Shown: in pieces, positions 8,857 through 17,450 of the stretch
Numbering within the stretch: the first letter of the stretch is position 1
Layout of the letters: each line of letters begins with the position of its first letter
Assembly: GCF_014204985.1 (NCBI RefSeq)
Contig: NZ_JACHMP010000001.1
Location: forward strand, 4,340,001-4,404,000
DNA: 64,000 nucleotides
DNA from: Streptosporangium becharense
Lineage (GTDB): Bacteria; Actinomycetota; Actinomycetes; Streptosporangiales; Streptosporangiaceae
Direction: 5' to 3'
Position numbers and translations under genes: made by a program
The notes under the pieces: generated by a model
Databases searched by the model: none
What the model saw: the letters and a program-made list of their open reading frames with translations, nothing else
What the model was told of the DNA's origin: nothing

Positions 8857-9660
8857 CCTCCGACATGTTGTTCCACAGTGAACGGACTGCGATGCCGCCT
8901 GTCCCCGCCGGGCGGGTCGTGTCCGGGGCCGGTGCCGCGATCCGGCCCGTGGGCACCGGCTCCTGGAGAGAGCCACGGCGGGCGTTCACGCCTTCGGACG
9001 GCCGGCGGACCGGGAAGGCGGTTCGAAGACGGTTCGAAGACGGCCACCCTGCGACTCGGCTGACCCGCCGGGTCAAGCGAGCATCCGGCGGATGGAAAAT
9101 CCGGTGCCTGGACCATCGGGTTTTCTTTTCTCTCCCTTCTCCGCAGGGTGTCCTGCGCCGAACGGACACGGCTCCCGGCGGTTGAGGCATTCGTCATATA
9201 AAGCGGAAAATTTCGCGGGTATTTGTTACCTTATTTCGGTTTTCCTGGCCGAGGTGGATGGGCCGTTGTGCCTGGTCGGCACGTCCGTGCCGGGGCTACA
9301 GGCCGGGCTGCCGGAGGCGACCGGACTTCACGGTTCGGGTTGGGAGCCGGTGGCGGTGGTGGTACAAATGCCGGAGTGACTTCCGGCGGGGCTTTTTGAA
9401 AACCCGCACCTCGCCCCGCCGGTGATCCGGGTGACGGGCTCGCGGTCTCCACGCGTTCGGCGAAAACGTGCGGGTCCATGACGACATCTCCCCACCGGTG
9501 AGCGTGGCCACCGCGGGGAGCACCCCGACTGTCACCGGCGCCGTCGCCTCCGTGGCCGATGACGAGGACCGGTGACCGAGATCGCCGCCGGGTGACTCCG
9601 GTGGCGGGAGGGACCGGGCGGCCGCCGCGGCGGGTGGGGGCCGCCCGGTCACGGCACAGA
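8857..9660. other. intergenic region, no gene supported
   Basis: About 800 bp with short open frames only. There is a tandem CGGTTCGAAGA duplication near 9015-9045. A patch at about 9190-9240 is AT-rich (CATATAAAGCGGAAAATTTC) and looks like a promoter, but I cannot assign a gene downstream of it. Confidence 0.5.
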
Positions 9661-9690
9661 GAAACCGGCCGGTGCTCACCGGCCGGTTTC
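9661..9690 (-). terminator. perfect hairpin terminator
   Basis: GAAACCGGCCGGTG is followed by a 2-nt centre and its exact complement: a 14-bp inverted repeat with T-rich flanks on both strands. It sits six bases beyond the stop of the small minus-strand gene. Confidence 0.8.
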
Positions 9691-9696
9691 TCCACT

Positions 9697-9912
9697 TCAG
9701 CGACTCGGGCCCCGCACGGAGGTGCGACGGGCGATCTCTGCCTGAAGCCTCGCCATCTGCCAGTGCAACTCGATGAGCTGCTCGGTGAGCTGGAGACGAG
9801 GAACCTCCGATGGGTCCTCAACGGCCAGGTGGTCGATCGCGGCTGACAGCTCTCGCATCGCGCGCCCCCACTCCATGACGGCTTCCTCAGATCGAAACAA
9901 CGTTCGAATCAT
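9697..9912 (-). CDS. small hypothetical helical protein
   Basis: The 71-residue product is predicted mostly helical, with heptad-like leucines (LRELSAAIDHLAVED, LTEQLIELHWQMARLQAEIARR). No family is recognised. Support for being real comes from the strong terminator right after it, biased third positions, and an AT-richer upstream region. A GGGAG lies about 14 nt before the ATG at 9912; an internal ATG at residue 13 is an alternative start. Confidence 0.6.
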   Translation of the reverse strand: MIRTLFRSEEAVMEWGRAMRELSAAIDHLAVEDPSEVPRLQLTEQLIELHWQMARLQAEIARRTSVRGPSR

Positions 9913-10046
9913 ATCGGAACACCGAACTCCCTGTCAGTCACTCACCCCGCGCGTCCCACTCCCGCCAGAAGGGCCCGTGAAGGCGTGAAGCGCCCGTGAG
10001 GACGCGCCGGCGACTGGACTGAGGAGCGAAGGAGCGCAGCGGATGA

Positions 10047-10181
10047 GCGACGAGGGAAGGAGCCGGGTCGGAGCGTCCGAACCGCGACGCGCAGCGTCGC
10101 CGTCGAGCACAGCGCGACGAGGGAAGGAGCCGGGTCGGAGCGTCTGAACCGCGACGCGCCGGCGTCGCCGTCGAGCACAGC
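10047..10181. repeat. 67-bp tandem repeat, two copies
   Basis: Copies at 10047-10113 and 10114-10181 are nearly identical and carry the GACGAGGGAAGGAGCCGGG motif. They are preceded by GAGCGAAGGAGCGCAGCGGA, a REP-like motif. They fill most of the gap downstream of the PEBP gene; nothing else is seen in 9913-10233. Confidence 0.88.
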
Positions 10182-10233
10182 GTCGCCATCGAGCACAGCG
10201 CCGCCATCAACACGGCGCCGCCATCGACACGGC

Positions 10234-10755
10234 TCAGCTTTCGTACTCGGGCACGATGTAGCCGCGGGCCAGGGTGTGAGCGGTGATGTTGAAGCCCACC
10301 ACGGCGGGTGAGCCGTCGGCATCGACGCCGAGTTTCTCCACGTCGAGGGCGTGCACCGCGAAGATGTAGCGGTGCGGGTGGCCGGGGGGCGGGGCGGCGC
10401 CGCCGTAGGCGTTGGTGCCGTAGTCGTTGCGGCCGTGCACCCCCGGGCCGGCACCGGCCGCACCGGCGCCGGCGGGCAGCTCGGTCACGTCCGCGGGAAT
10501 GTCGAACAGCAGCCAGTGCCAGAACCCGCTGCCGGTGGGGGCGTCGGGGTCGAAGCACGTGACGGCGTAGCTGAGGGTCCCGTCGGGGGCGCCGGACCAG
10601 CGCAGGTGGGGTGAGACGTTCTGGCCGCTCGCACCCCAGCCGTCGAACACGTGTCGCTCGGACAGGCGCTCGCCGTCGCGGACGTCGTCGCTTTCGACGG
10701 TCAGCGCCGGGACCTGGGGCAGGAAGTCATATGGGATCGGTGGCTGTGAGGACAC
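10234..10755 (-). CDS. YbhB/YbcL-type PEBP (Raf kinase inhibitor-like) protein
   Basis: The protein has 173 residues, standard for bacterial phosphatidylethanolamine-binding-protein family members. The ligand-pocket motifs are [19 protein letters not shown] in the middle and [14 protein letters not shown] towards the end. [12 protein letters not shown] is also characteristic. There is no signal peptide, so it is cytoplasmic. Substrate and role of bacterial PEBPs are mostly unknown. It ends a minus-strand run whose next upstream genes are the exporter pair, but it reads away from them and looks independent. Confidence 0.92.
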   Translation of the reverse strand: MSSQPPIPYDFLPQVPALTVESDDVRDGERLSERHVFDGWGASGQNVSPHLRWSGAPDGTLSYAVTCFDPDAPTGSGFWHWLLFDIPADVTELPAGAGAAGAGPGVHGRNDYGTNAYGGAAPPPGHPHRYIFAVHALDVEKLGVDADGSPAVVGFNITAHTLARGYIVPEYES

Positions 10756-10809
10756 GATTCACCTCCGATGAGGAGCGTCTTGTCGGTCGCCCCTCATCTT
10801 GCCCTGCGA

Positions 10810-11670
10810 TCAGCCCTTGTTGTAGGCGGCGAGCACGGTCTTCGGGTCGCCGTCCATTTTGATCTTGCCCTTGTGCAGCCAGATGACCCGGTTGCAGGTC
10901 TCCTCGATCACGTCGAGGTTGTGCGCGACGAGGAAGACCGTGCCCGCCTCCTCGCGCATCTTCTTGATGCGATCCTGGCTCTTGCGCCGGAACTCGCGGT
11001 CGCCGGTGGCCAGGGCCTCGTCGATGAGCAGCACGTCGTGGGACTTGGCGGAGGCGATGGCGAAGCGGAGCCGGGCGCCCATGCCCGAGGAGTAGGTCGA
11101 CATGGGGAACTGCACGAACTCCCCGATGCCGGAGAAGTCGACAATGTCGTCATACTTCTGCTTGACCTGGCTGGGGTTCATGCCCATCGCGTAGCAGCCG
11201 AGCACGATGTTGCGCTCGCCGGTGAGCTCGCGCATCAGCGCGGCGTTCACGCCGAGCAGAGAGGGCTGGCCGTCGGTGTAGACCGCGCCGGAGTGCGGGG
11301 GCAGCAGACCGGCGATGGCCCGCAGCAGGGTGGACTTGCCGGAGCCGTTGCGGCCGACGAGGCCGATGGCGTCGCCGTGGCGGGCCACGAAGGACACCCC
11401 GCGAACGGCGTGGATCTCCTTCATCTGCGGGCGTCCCTGGCGCTTGAGGAGGCGCATGAGGGCGTTGGCGGCGTTGCCCTTCTCCGCCTCGGTGGCCGCG
11501 CCGTAGACCCGGTAGATGATGTGCAGGTCGTCGACGATGACCGTGGGAGTGCCCTCACGGCTGTCGTGGGGCCGGGCGGGTTCCGGGGCGGGGTGAACCT
11601 TCACGTCCGCACCGGAGGCGGTGGGCTCCTCAGCCTTCACTCGGGACTGCTCCTCGGTCAACTCAGCCAC
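10810..11670 (-). CDS. ABC transporter ATP-binding protein, wall-polymer exporter type
   Basis: The protein has 286 residues. Walker A GRNGSGKST is at 106-114, the signature SSGMGAR at 194-200 and Walker B LLIDEALATGD at 214-224. The sequence order and the short stretch ahead of Walker A match the TagH/Wzt/RfbB group, which exports teichoic acid or O-antigen-like polymers. The first 40 residues are a charged extension. The start overlaps the end of the permease gene by 8 nt, so the two are translationally coupled. No glycosyltransferases are adjacent, so the polymer cannot be named. Confidence 0.93.
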   Translation of the reverse strand: MAELTEEQSRVKAEEPTASGADVKVHPAPEPARPHDSREGTPTVIVDDLHIIYRVYGAATEAEKGNAANALMRLLKRQGRPQMKEIHAVRGVSFVARHGDAIGLVGRNGSGKSTLLRAIAGLLPPHSGAVYTDGQPSLLGVNAALMRELTGERNIVLGCYAMGMNPSQVKQKYDDIVDFSGIGEFVQFPMSTYSSGMGARLRFAIASAKSHDVLLIDEALATGDREFRRKSQDRIKKMREEAGTVFLVAHNLDVIEETCNRVIWLHKGKIKMDGDPKTVLAAYNKG

Positions 11671-12604
11671 GGCCGTACTTCTCCTCGGCTCGCCAGAAGT
11701 ACCAGAAGCCGCCGAGCAGAGCGAACACTGCCCAGAATACGCAGACCGCCCAGATGTACGGCTGGGGCCTGTGGGTTTGCATGAGCAGATCGCGCATGAG
11801 CTCGATGTACGCGGCGGCCGGGTTGAAGTACATGATGTCGGCGACCCACTGGGGCAGCCCGGCGCCGCTGGTGCCCGACACCTTGTCGCCGATGGAGAAG
11901 AAGACGCCGGAGGCGTAAAGCCAGGTGCGCATGATGAAGGGCAGCAGCTGGTTCAGGTCGCGGGCGGAGGCGCCCACCCGGGCCAGGACCAGGCTGGCGC
12001 CGATGTTGAACATCGTCTGCAGCAGCAGGGCGACCGGGATCAGCAGCCAGAGCAGCGTGGGCGTCTCGCCGGTGACGAGCACCAGCCCGATCAGCACGCC
12101 CATGGAGATCAGGAGCTGCTGGAGCTCCTGGATCGTGTACGCGAGCGGGAGCGCCGCGCGGGGGAAGTGCAGAGCGCGGATCAGCGACAGGTTGCCGGAG
12201 ATCGACTTGGCGCCGCTGCTCACCGAGCGCTGGGTGTAGGTGAAGACGAACATCCCGGTGATGAGAAACGCGGGGTAGTTCGTGATCCCCTTGTCCGCGC
12301 CAAGGATCAGGCCGAACATCAGCCAGTAGATCGCGGCGTTCATCAGCGGCGTCAGGACCTGCCAGAGCTGGCCCAGGGCTGAGTTGCTGTACTTCGAGAC
12401 GTTTCGCGATGTGGCGTACGTCGTGATGAAGTGCCGTCGTTCCCACAGTTGGCGCAGGTAGACGGGCAGACTGGGGCGTGCGATGGCACGCCGAAGTCCG
12501 TAACGCTCGGCGAGCTTGGCCAGCGGCTCCTGCCCCGGTGTGGGGGTGCCGTTCTTCGGGCCGCCCGCCTGGGCGTCCGCGGTCGCGGATTCCGGCTGGC
12601 TCAT
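11663..12604 (-). CDS. ABC-2 type permease, partner of the wall-polymer exporter
   Basis: The 313-residue integral membrane protein has six hydrophobic segments and the ABC2 membrane family organisation of TagG/Wzm. NVSKYSNSALGQLWQVLTPL, the conserved region before the first membrane span, is visible, and FWYFWRAEEKYGRG closes the protein. The N-terminal 60 residues are hydrophilic. It would form the channel for lipid-linked polysaccharide export with the downstream ATPase. The ATG at 12604 follows an intergenic region with no other gene for about 350 bp. Confidence 0.92.
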   Translation of the reverse strand: MSQPESATADAQAGGPKNGTPTPGQEPLAKLAERYGLRRAIARPSLPVYLRQLWERRHFITTYATSRNVSKYSNSALGQLWQVLTPLMNAAIYWLMFGLILGADKGITNYPAFLITGMFVFTYTQRSVSSGAKSISGNLSLIRALHFPRAALPLAYTIQELQQLLISMGVLIGLVLVTGETPTLLWLLIPVALLLQTMFNIGASLVLARVGASARDLNQLLPFIMRTWLYASGVFFSIGDKVSGTSGAGLPQWVADIMYFNPAAAYIELMRDLLMQTHRPQPYIWAVCVFWAVFALLGGFWYFWRAEEKYGRG

Positions 12605-12949
12605 GGCAAGGACTCTATTGGATGCGAGTGGATGGAGTGCTTACGGCGGTGACCCGCCGCACACATTGGACGGGATCTCCAGTGAAGAGGTTCCAGGGCA
12701 ATTGTGCGGTTCGCCTGCGAGCCACCGGCTCCCTTGCGACCCGGTCAACGGTAGCCCAGGTCCAGGTCGTCTGTGGGCAACGGATGAGGGCACTGTCCGT
12801 TCGAGGGTGTTTTGGTGTGACCGTTTGTGCATTATGTGTGGCTCGATGTCGCACTTATGAGCAGGTGAAGCTCCAGTTCAGCCGGGCTGGCGGACGCATG
12901 GCGCCGGGAGGGGCCGTGCGTGACCGAACCGCGACTGGCGCAACGGTGA
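12605..12949. other. intergenic region, no gene supported
   Basis: 345 bp between the exporter operon and the peptide-binding-protein remnant. Frames here give no family similarity. It probably holds the exporter promoter; no clear -35/-10 pair can be named. Confidence 0.4.
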
Positions 12950-13407
12950 TAAAGGCCGGCCGCGCGGAACTATGTCGACGCGTGGGACCACGCCGCCGAC
13001 CGGGGGAACGCGCAGGGGGCCCAACGGCTTCTTCAGCCGGTCGGCGGCTGGGCCGACCTCGACCCGGGCGAGGGCCGCTTCGTCTGCGCCAAGGGGGCGA
13101 GGCGGACGCCGGCGTCGCCTGCATCGGCTTCCCGATGCGGTACGACGAGACGTACGCGGACGTGAGGGTCCGCGAGGCCGTCTCCATGGCCATTGATCGC
13201 GAGACGGTCGCCGAGACCGTCTTCTCCGGTATCCGGGCCCCGGCCGATGACATCCTGATCAGGGAACCGCCGTACATCCCGGTGTACTTCCACCGGACCG
13301 ACGCCGCGTCCTCCCCGAACGTCACGGGCGTCACGGGCGTCAAAGGTGTCATGATCAACCTGCTCGACCGGGTCGGGTGGGAGAAGAAGGTCGAGAAGGT
13401 CGGCTGA
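12950..13407 (+). pseudogene. remnant of a family 5 peptide-binding protein (ABC importer)
   Basis: Fragments of an oligopeptide/dipeptide-binding protein (SBP_bac_5) appear in order but in different frames. First comes NYVDAWDHAADRGNAQG, then PNGFFSR in a shifted frame, then GGWADLDPGEG back in the first frame. A further shift leads to CIGFPMRYDETYADVRV, REAVSMAIDRETVAETVFSG and APADD. The sequence then jumps to EPPYIPVYFHRTDA and ends RVGWEKKVEKVG. Roughly 80-90 residues expected between APADD and the PYIPVYF block are missing. Frameshifts plus an internal deletion show a decayed gene. No permease or ATPase of that importer is nearby. A strong terminator follows. Confidence 0.68.
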
Positions 13408-13466
13408 CCGGCTCCGGCCGGGGCTGCGGGCGGAGCGCCGCCCGTGGCCGGAGCCGGCGCGCTCCG

Positions 13467-13510
13467 GAACGTGAAAGGCCCCCCACGCGCGTGGGGGGCC
13501 TTTCACGTTC
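13467..13510. terminator. bidirectional terminator, 22-bp perfect palindrome
   Basis: A 44-bp perfect inverted repeat (GAACGTGAAAGGCCCCCCAC and so on) sits between the peptide-binding remnant and the convergent secreted-protein gene. CCTTTC and its complement give modest T runs on both strands. Confidence 0.9.
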
Positions 13511-13531
13511 GCCACGGATCAGCTGTTCTCG

Positions 13532-14200
13532 TCACTCACAGTCGCTGACGACGGCCTCGACGCAGCCGCCCGACACGACGGTCGAGGAGACCGGCGGGTA
13601 GTGGACGACATTGCTGCTGACCGTGGTGCGGACGGTGCGGACGGACGGGTACGAGACGACGGTGGTGCGGACCGCGGGACGCGAGACCACCGGGGCGACG
13701 ACCACCGGGCGGACCGGACGCACGACCACCGGGCGGACGGGACGCACGACCACGGCACCCCCGCCGCAGACGTCGTACGAGACACCCGCGCCGCAGGTCA
13801 CGACGCCACCGCCGCCGCAGACGCCGTGCGAGACGCCCACGCCGCAGGCACCGTAGGAGGCGCGGTAGGAGCCGCCGCCGCAGACGCCGTAGGAGCCGCC
13901 GCCGCAGACGCCGTACGAGCCGCCGTGGCTGGAGTGGTAGGAGCCACTGGAGTGGTAGGAGCCCCCGACGTGGTAGGAGCCCTTGACGTTGCGGGCGCCG
14001 CCCAGCAGGCCGCCCAGCAGGCCGCGGCCGGCCTCGGCGCCGCCGACCAGGTCGTCCAGCAGGCCAGTCCCCGGGTTGTGGCCCTCGATCGCGTTGCTCA
14101 GCAGGTTGGAGATGGGGTCGCTGTCGGCGGACGCGGTGGTGACCGAGCCCACGACGGCGAGGCCGGCGATGGCTGAGACGGCGAGAATGCGACGGATCAT
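13532..14200 (-). CDS. secreted Cys/Gly/Tyr-rich repeat protein
   Basis: The product has 222 residues. Residues 1-25 are a signal peptide (MIRRILAVSAIAGLAVVGS, cleavage after A-S-A). A short helical segment with GLLGGLLGG follows. Then come tandem GSYHxSG units, GGGSYGVC repeated twice, further GxC units, and a VVVRPVRP repeat before a Val/Ser/Tyr-rich tail. About eight cysteines occur, most in GVC or similar contexts. The start at 14200 has GGGGGAGA seven bases upstream; a longer frame exists but lacks homology. No known family is recognised. It looks like a structural cell-surface protein, possibly disulfide cross-linked. Confidence 0.75.
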   Translation of the reverse strand: MIRRILAVSAIAGLAVVGSVTTASADSDPISNLLSNAIEGHNPGTGLLDDLVGGAEAGRGLLGGLLGGARNVKGSYHVGGSYHSSGSYHSSHGGSYGVCGGGSYGVCGGGSYRASYGACGVGVSHGVCGGGGVVTCGAGVSYDVCGGGAVVVRPVRPVVVRPVRPVVVAPVVSRPAVRTTVVSYPSVRTVRTTVSSNVVHYPPVSSTVVSGGCVEAVVSDCE

Positions 14201-14459
14201 GTTTCTGTCTCCCCCGAAGGACGTGGATAGGCGCATCGACTGTGCCTTCCGTGATCGAAAGACTACGCAGAGTCGCAACAAGTATGGAGGGAAGACGGGC
14301 GCCGGGAGGCTCTCACGGGTCTGGGGTCCGTCAAGTCATGGTGATGATGACGGAACCTCGGGCGGCCGTTCCCCGGGTGACGGCAAACCCGGCCCGGCGG
14401 ATCCGGGGACGGGGGCGACGGCGGCGCGGGAACCGCCGCCCGCCAGGACTGGCGGGAGG

Positions 14460-15263
14460 TCACGGCACGAGTGAGAGCCGTACGTGGGCTCCGGGGGGCA
14501 GGCCCAGCAGTTGGGAGGCGTCGCCCGTGTGGACCGCCAGCGCGATGAGCCCGGCCGAGTCGACGAACGCCACGATCTCTCCCGGCTGCACCGCCGTGAA
14601 GGTCTCCCTGAACGGCACCGAGACCCGGCGCCGCCCCAGCGAGAGCACCAGCGTGTCTCCGGAGGTGATGCCCAGCATCACCAGGTCGGCCGAGCTGATC
14701 GACAGCTGGGCGTTGCCGTGGCGGTCGACCGACAGCACCTCGCCCTCGACTCCGCCGCCGTGGACCAGCGTGGTCGGCTCGGGGAACGAGACCAGCCGTT
14801 CCACCCGGATCTCGGGCCCGAGATCGGCTGGAGCACGCCCGGTGGCCAGATGGGCCGCGACGGGTGCGAACAGGTCACGGCCGTGGAAGGTCGGCAGGAC
14901 CGGCTGAAGGAAGAACTCCTGGTTGGAGACCTCGTAGGCCGCCCGCGCGCCTCCCGCGGCGTGGATCGCCCAGGAGAGCAGCCCGTTGTCCGGGCCCAGG
15001 AGCAGGTTGTCGCCGGCCTCGACCACCACGGCCCGGTGCGAGCCGGCCCCCGGATCCACCATGGCGACGTGCACACCGGCGGGCAGGTAGGTGATCGTCT
15101 GTGCGAGGATCGCCGCCCCGCGCCGCACGTCTCCCGAAGGGACCAGATGGCACACGTCGATGATCCGCGACTGCGGAGAGATGCCGAGGATGACACCGTG
15201 GCAGGCGGCGACGTAGCCGTCTTCCAGTCCGTAGTCGGTGAGAAGGCTGATGACAGAGGTCAC
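14460..15263 (-). CDS. SAM hydrolase / DUF62-family protein (SAM hydroxide adenosyltransferase)
   Basis: The protein has 267 residues, the size of the DUF62 family, which cleaves S-adenosylmethionine with hydroxide; fluorinase and chlorinase belong to the same superfamily. Family blocks are SLLTDYGLEDGYVAACHGVI at the start, YLPAGVHVAMVDPGAGS, LLGPDNGLLSWA and GRDLFAPVAAHLA. The C-terminal domain holds DRHGNAQLSI. I use the GTG at 15263 because it gives the canonical N-terminus; the frame extends upstream without homology. It is divergent from the DUF3263 gene. Hydrolase rather than halogenase activity is inferred from the family at large. Confidence 0.9.
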   Translation of the reverse strand: MTSVISLLTDYGLEDGYVAACHGVILGISPQSRIIDVCHLVPSGDVRRGAAILAQTITYLPAGVHVAMVDPGAGSHRAVVVEAGDNLLLGPDNGLLSWAIHAAGGARAAYEVSNQEFFLQPVLPTFHGRDLFAPVAAHLATGRAPADLGPEIRVERLVSFPEPTTLVHGGGVEGEVLSVDRHGNAQLSISSADLVMLGITSGDTLVLSLGRRRVSVPFRETFTAVQPGEIVAFVDSAGLIALAVHTGDASQLLGLPPGAHVRLSLVP

Positions 15264-15389
15264 ACTTGGTGACTGTACGTCTCCGAATCCGTGATGAACA
15301 GCGCGAAATTCCGGACTATTCTGACTTCGGGTCGCAGGTGAACGGCAGGTCCGCCGTGTGCCCGGCCGAGGAGGAGGCGATGGAGAGCG

Positions 15390-15728
15390 ATGGACGCCGC
15401 ACCGACTCCCGATGACGACGCCGGTTCCGGTGAGGGGGCCGGCAGGGGCGCCGGTGACGGTCGCGACCCGGTGTCGCGGGAGCTGACCGACGCCGAGCGG
15501 GAGCTGCTGGCCTTCGAGCGCCGGTGGTGGCGCTACCCGGGAGCCAAGGAGCAGGCCATCCGCGAGACCTTCGGCATCTCCGCGACCCGCTACTACCAGC
15601 TGCTCGGCGAGGTGATCGACCTGCCCGGAGCGCTCGCCCACGATCCGATGCTGGTCAAGCGGCTGCGCAGGCTCCGTGAGATGCGGCGTCGTGCCCGCGC
15701 TGCCCGGAGAACGGGCTTTCGCCAGTGA
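15390..15728 (+). CDS. DUF3263 protein
   Basis: The 112-residue product contains the actinobacterial DUF3263 domain (about 32-85): ELLAFERRWWRYPGAKEQAI followed by a sigma-region-like helix-turn-helix stretch (ETFGISATRYYQLLGEVID). The last 20 residues are highly basic. The N-terminal 28 residues are Asp/Gly-rich and disordered. It probably binds DNA, but no target is known. GAGGAGGAGG precedes the ATG. Confidence 0.88.
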   Translation: MDAAPTPDDDAGSGEGAGRGAGDGRDPVSRELTDAERELLAFERRWWRYPGAKEQAIRETFGISATRYYQLLGEVIDLPGALAHDPMLVKRLRRLREMRRRARAARRTGFRQ

Positions 15729-15935
15729 TCTAGGGGTATGACCGGCCGTGTCGGGGTACGACCGACCAGGCACGGCATCCGGTCGCCCAAGCGGACCGGG
15801 TGCGGGATCCGTCTGCCCGAGCGGGCCGGGCCTGGCGTCCGGTCACCCGGTCCGACCGGGCGGAGGCGGCTGCGCGGCGCTCGATCCGGAGGGGCGACCG
15901 GGCGGGACGGCGGACGCGGAGAGGGGCGAGGGAGC

Positions 15936-16721
15936 ATGACGGCGGACATGCCCGACGGGTTGAAGGCGATCGTCGCCGACCCGGCGGGGGCGGTGATCGG
16001 GCTCGACTTCGACGGCACGCTCTCCCCGATCGTGCCCGATCCGGCGGCGGCCAGGATCCATCCGGACGGCCCCGCGGCGCTCGCCCGGCTCGGCGGGCTG
16101 GTCGGCGCCGTGGTGATCGTTACCGGACGCCCGGCCGCCACGGCGGTCGAGTACGGTTCCCTGGCCGGTGTGCCCGGCCTGGTGGTGCTCGGCCACTACG
16201 GCCTGGAGCGCTGGGAGGGGGGCACCCTCACCACGCCGCCTGTCCACCCGGGCCTGGCACGGGCCCGGGCCGGGCTCTCCGCGCTGACCGCAGGGCTCGA
16301 CGGCGTCAGGATTGAGGACAAGGAGCGGGCGGTGGCCGTGCACACCCGGCAGGCGCCCGACCCGCAGGCGACGCTCGACGCGCTGCGCGAGCCGGTCATC
16401 GCGCTGGCGGCCGAAGCCGGGCTGGCGGTGGAACCGGGCAAGCTCGTGCTGGAGCTGCGTCCGCCCGGGACGGACAAGGGCAAGGCGCTGGACGCCTTCC
16501 TCCGGGAACGGGCGGCCCGGTCGGTGCTGTTCGCCGGGGACGACCTGGGAGACCTCGCCGCCTTCGCCGCCGTGCGCGCCTGCGGGCTGCCGGGAGTGAC
16601 GGTGTTCAGCGGGTCGTCGGAGCTGGAGGTGGAGGCCGACCTCGTGGTGGACGGGCCGGGGGGAGTGATCGGCCTGCTGAACGCGATCGCCGACGCCATC
16701 GAAGGTGAGGAGCCCGGCTGA
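15936..16721 (+). CDS. otsB: trehalose-6-phosphate phosphatase
   Basis: A HAD-superfamily phosphatase of 261 residues that removes phosphate from trehalose-6-phosphate in the OtsAB pathway. The DxD motif is in GLDFDGTLSPI (Asp24, Asp26). IVTGRP is the second motif; GDDLGDLAAFAAV is the metal-binding motif IV. HYGLERWEGG and LELRPPGTDKGKAL match the T6P phosphatase cap region. ATG at 15936 follows GGGCGAGGGAG; the open frame is longer upstream but low complexity. The synthase partner otsA lies 2.1 kb downstream on the opposite strand. Confidence 0.93.
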   Translation: MTADMPDGLKAIVADPAGAVIGLDFDGTLSPIVPDPAAARIHPDGPAALARLGGLVGAVVIVTGRPAATAVEYGSLAGVPGLVVLGHYGLERWEGGTLTTPPVHPGLARARAGLSALTAGLDGVRIEDKERAVAVHTRQAPDPQATLDALREPVIALAAEAGLAVEPGKLVLELRPPGTDKGKALDAFLRERAARSVLFAGDDLGDLAAFAAVRACGLPGVTVFSGSSELEVEADLVVDGPGGVIGLLNAIADAIEGEEPG

Positions 16722-16728
16722 TCGCGAT

Positions 16729-16764
16729 ATCCGTCGTCTGGAATGGAATGAACGACGGATTCTT
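16729..16764 (+). terminator. hairpin after otsB
   Basis: ATCCGTCGT (16729-16737) pairs with ACGACGGAT (16752-16760) and is followed by TCTT. It is a modest intrinsic terminator eight bases after the otsB stop. Confidence 0.55.
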
Positions 16765-16835
16765 GGGGCGGTGCGCGGATCGGTGTCTACTGGGCAGCAA
16801 GTCATCGGCAAGTCGTGCCCGATATCTTCACCGGC

Positions 16836-17450
16836 ATGAGAAAGATCCCCTCCCTCCTCGCCGCCCTCACCGGTACCGCCCTGCTCACCGCCGCGCTGGC
16901 GACCCCGGCGTCCGCGTCCTCCGCATCCGCCACCCCCGCGTCCACGTCCTCCGCCTCGGGCACCTATCAGGTGACCTTCCGCGGGATGACCCTGACATTC
17001 CCCCTCAAGTGGGTGTCCTACCAGGAAGCCGACCGGATCAAGGTCGTCACCGGATCATGTGCCGACCGCGCCGGGGACTACTTCACGCCGGGGTGCCGCG
17101 CCTTCTGGATCTTCGGCCCCGAGCGGATCAAGAGGGGGCACGAGGGTTTCAACCGCTACACCCCCTCGCGGCCCTACTACCCCGCGAGCGACGTGCAGGC
17201 GTGCCCGCTCAACGGCAAGTACCACCAGGTCCTCGGCAAGGCGACCTCGGCCGGTGTGCGGCAGGCGGGCTCCGGGCACAAGGCCCACTACCGCTCCTGG
17301 GCGGGCCGCTGCATCGTCGAGGGCAACGGCCGGCAGATCGCGACCTTCAACCAGCGCGAGTGGTACCTGCCCCAGTCCAAGATCCTGATCGTGGACCAGT
17401 GGAACACCCCGCTCCTGGCGGACACGATCAAGTACGCCGACTGGAATTGA
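16836..17450 (+). CDS. secreted protein of unknown function
   Basis: The 204-residue product has a signal peptide (MRKIPSLLAALTGTALLTAA, cleavage around ATPASA) and a Ser/Ala-rich stretch to about residue 40. The globular remainder has four cysteines likely to form two disulfides, in SCADR, PGCRAF, VQACPL and GRCIVE. YQVTFRGMTLTFPLKWVSY and QWNTPLLADTIKYADWN look like beta strands. I know no family. The ATG at 16836 starts the signal peptide. Its end overlaps the end of the convergent MFS gene by 23 nt. Confidence 0.8.
   Translation: MRKIPSLLAALTGTALLTAALATPASASSASATPASTSSASGTYQVTFRGMTLTFPLKWVSYQEADRIKVVTGSCADRAGDYFTPGCRAFWIFGPERIKRGHEGFNRYTPSRPYYPASDVQACPLNGKYHQVLGKATSAGVRQAGSGHKAHYRSWAGRCIVEGNGRQIATFNQREWYLPQSKILIVDQWNTPLLADTIKYADWN

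Noticed and set aside
9231-9821. 196-codon minus frame
   Set aside because: Spans a perfect terminator hairpin and overlaps the small gene at 9697-9912; composition is not coding-like.
14460-15263. Fluorinase or chlorinase (halogenating SAM enzyme)
   Set aside because: The general DUF62 hydrolase pattern fits, and no halometabolite genes are adjacent; halogenase would need specific loop residues that I cannot confirm.
14460-15773. Full 437-codon frame for the SAM hydrolase
   Set aside because: The first 170 codons have no homology and overlap the divergent DUF3263 gene; the GTG at 15263 gives the family N-terminus.
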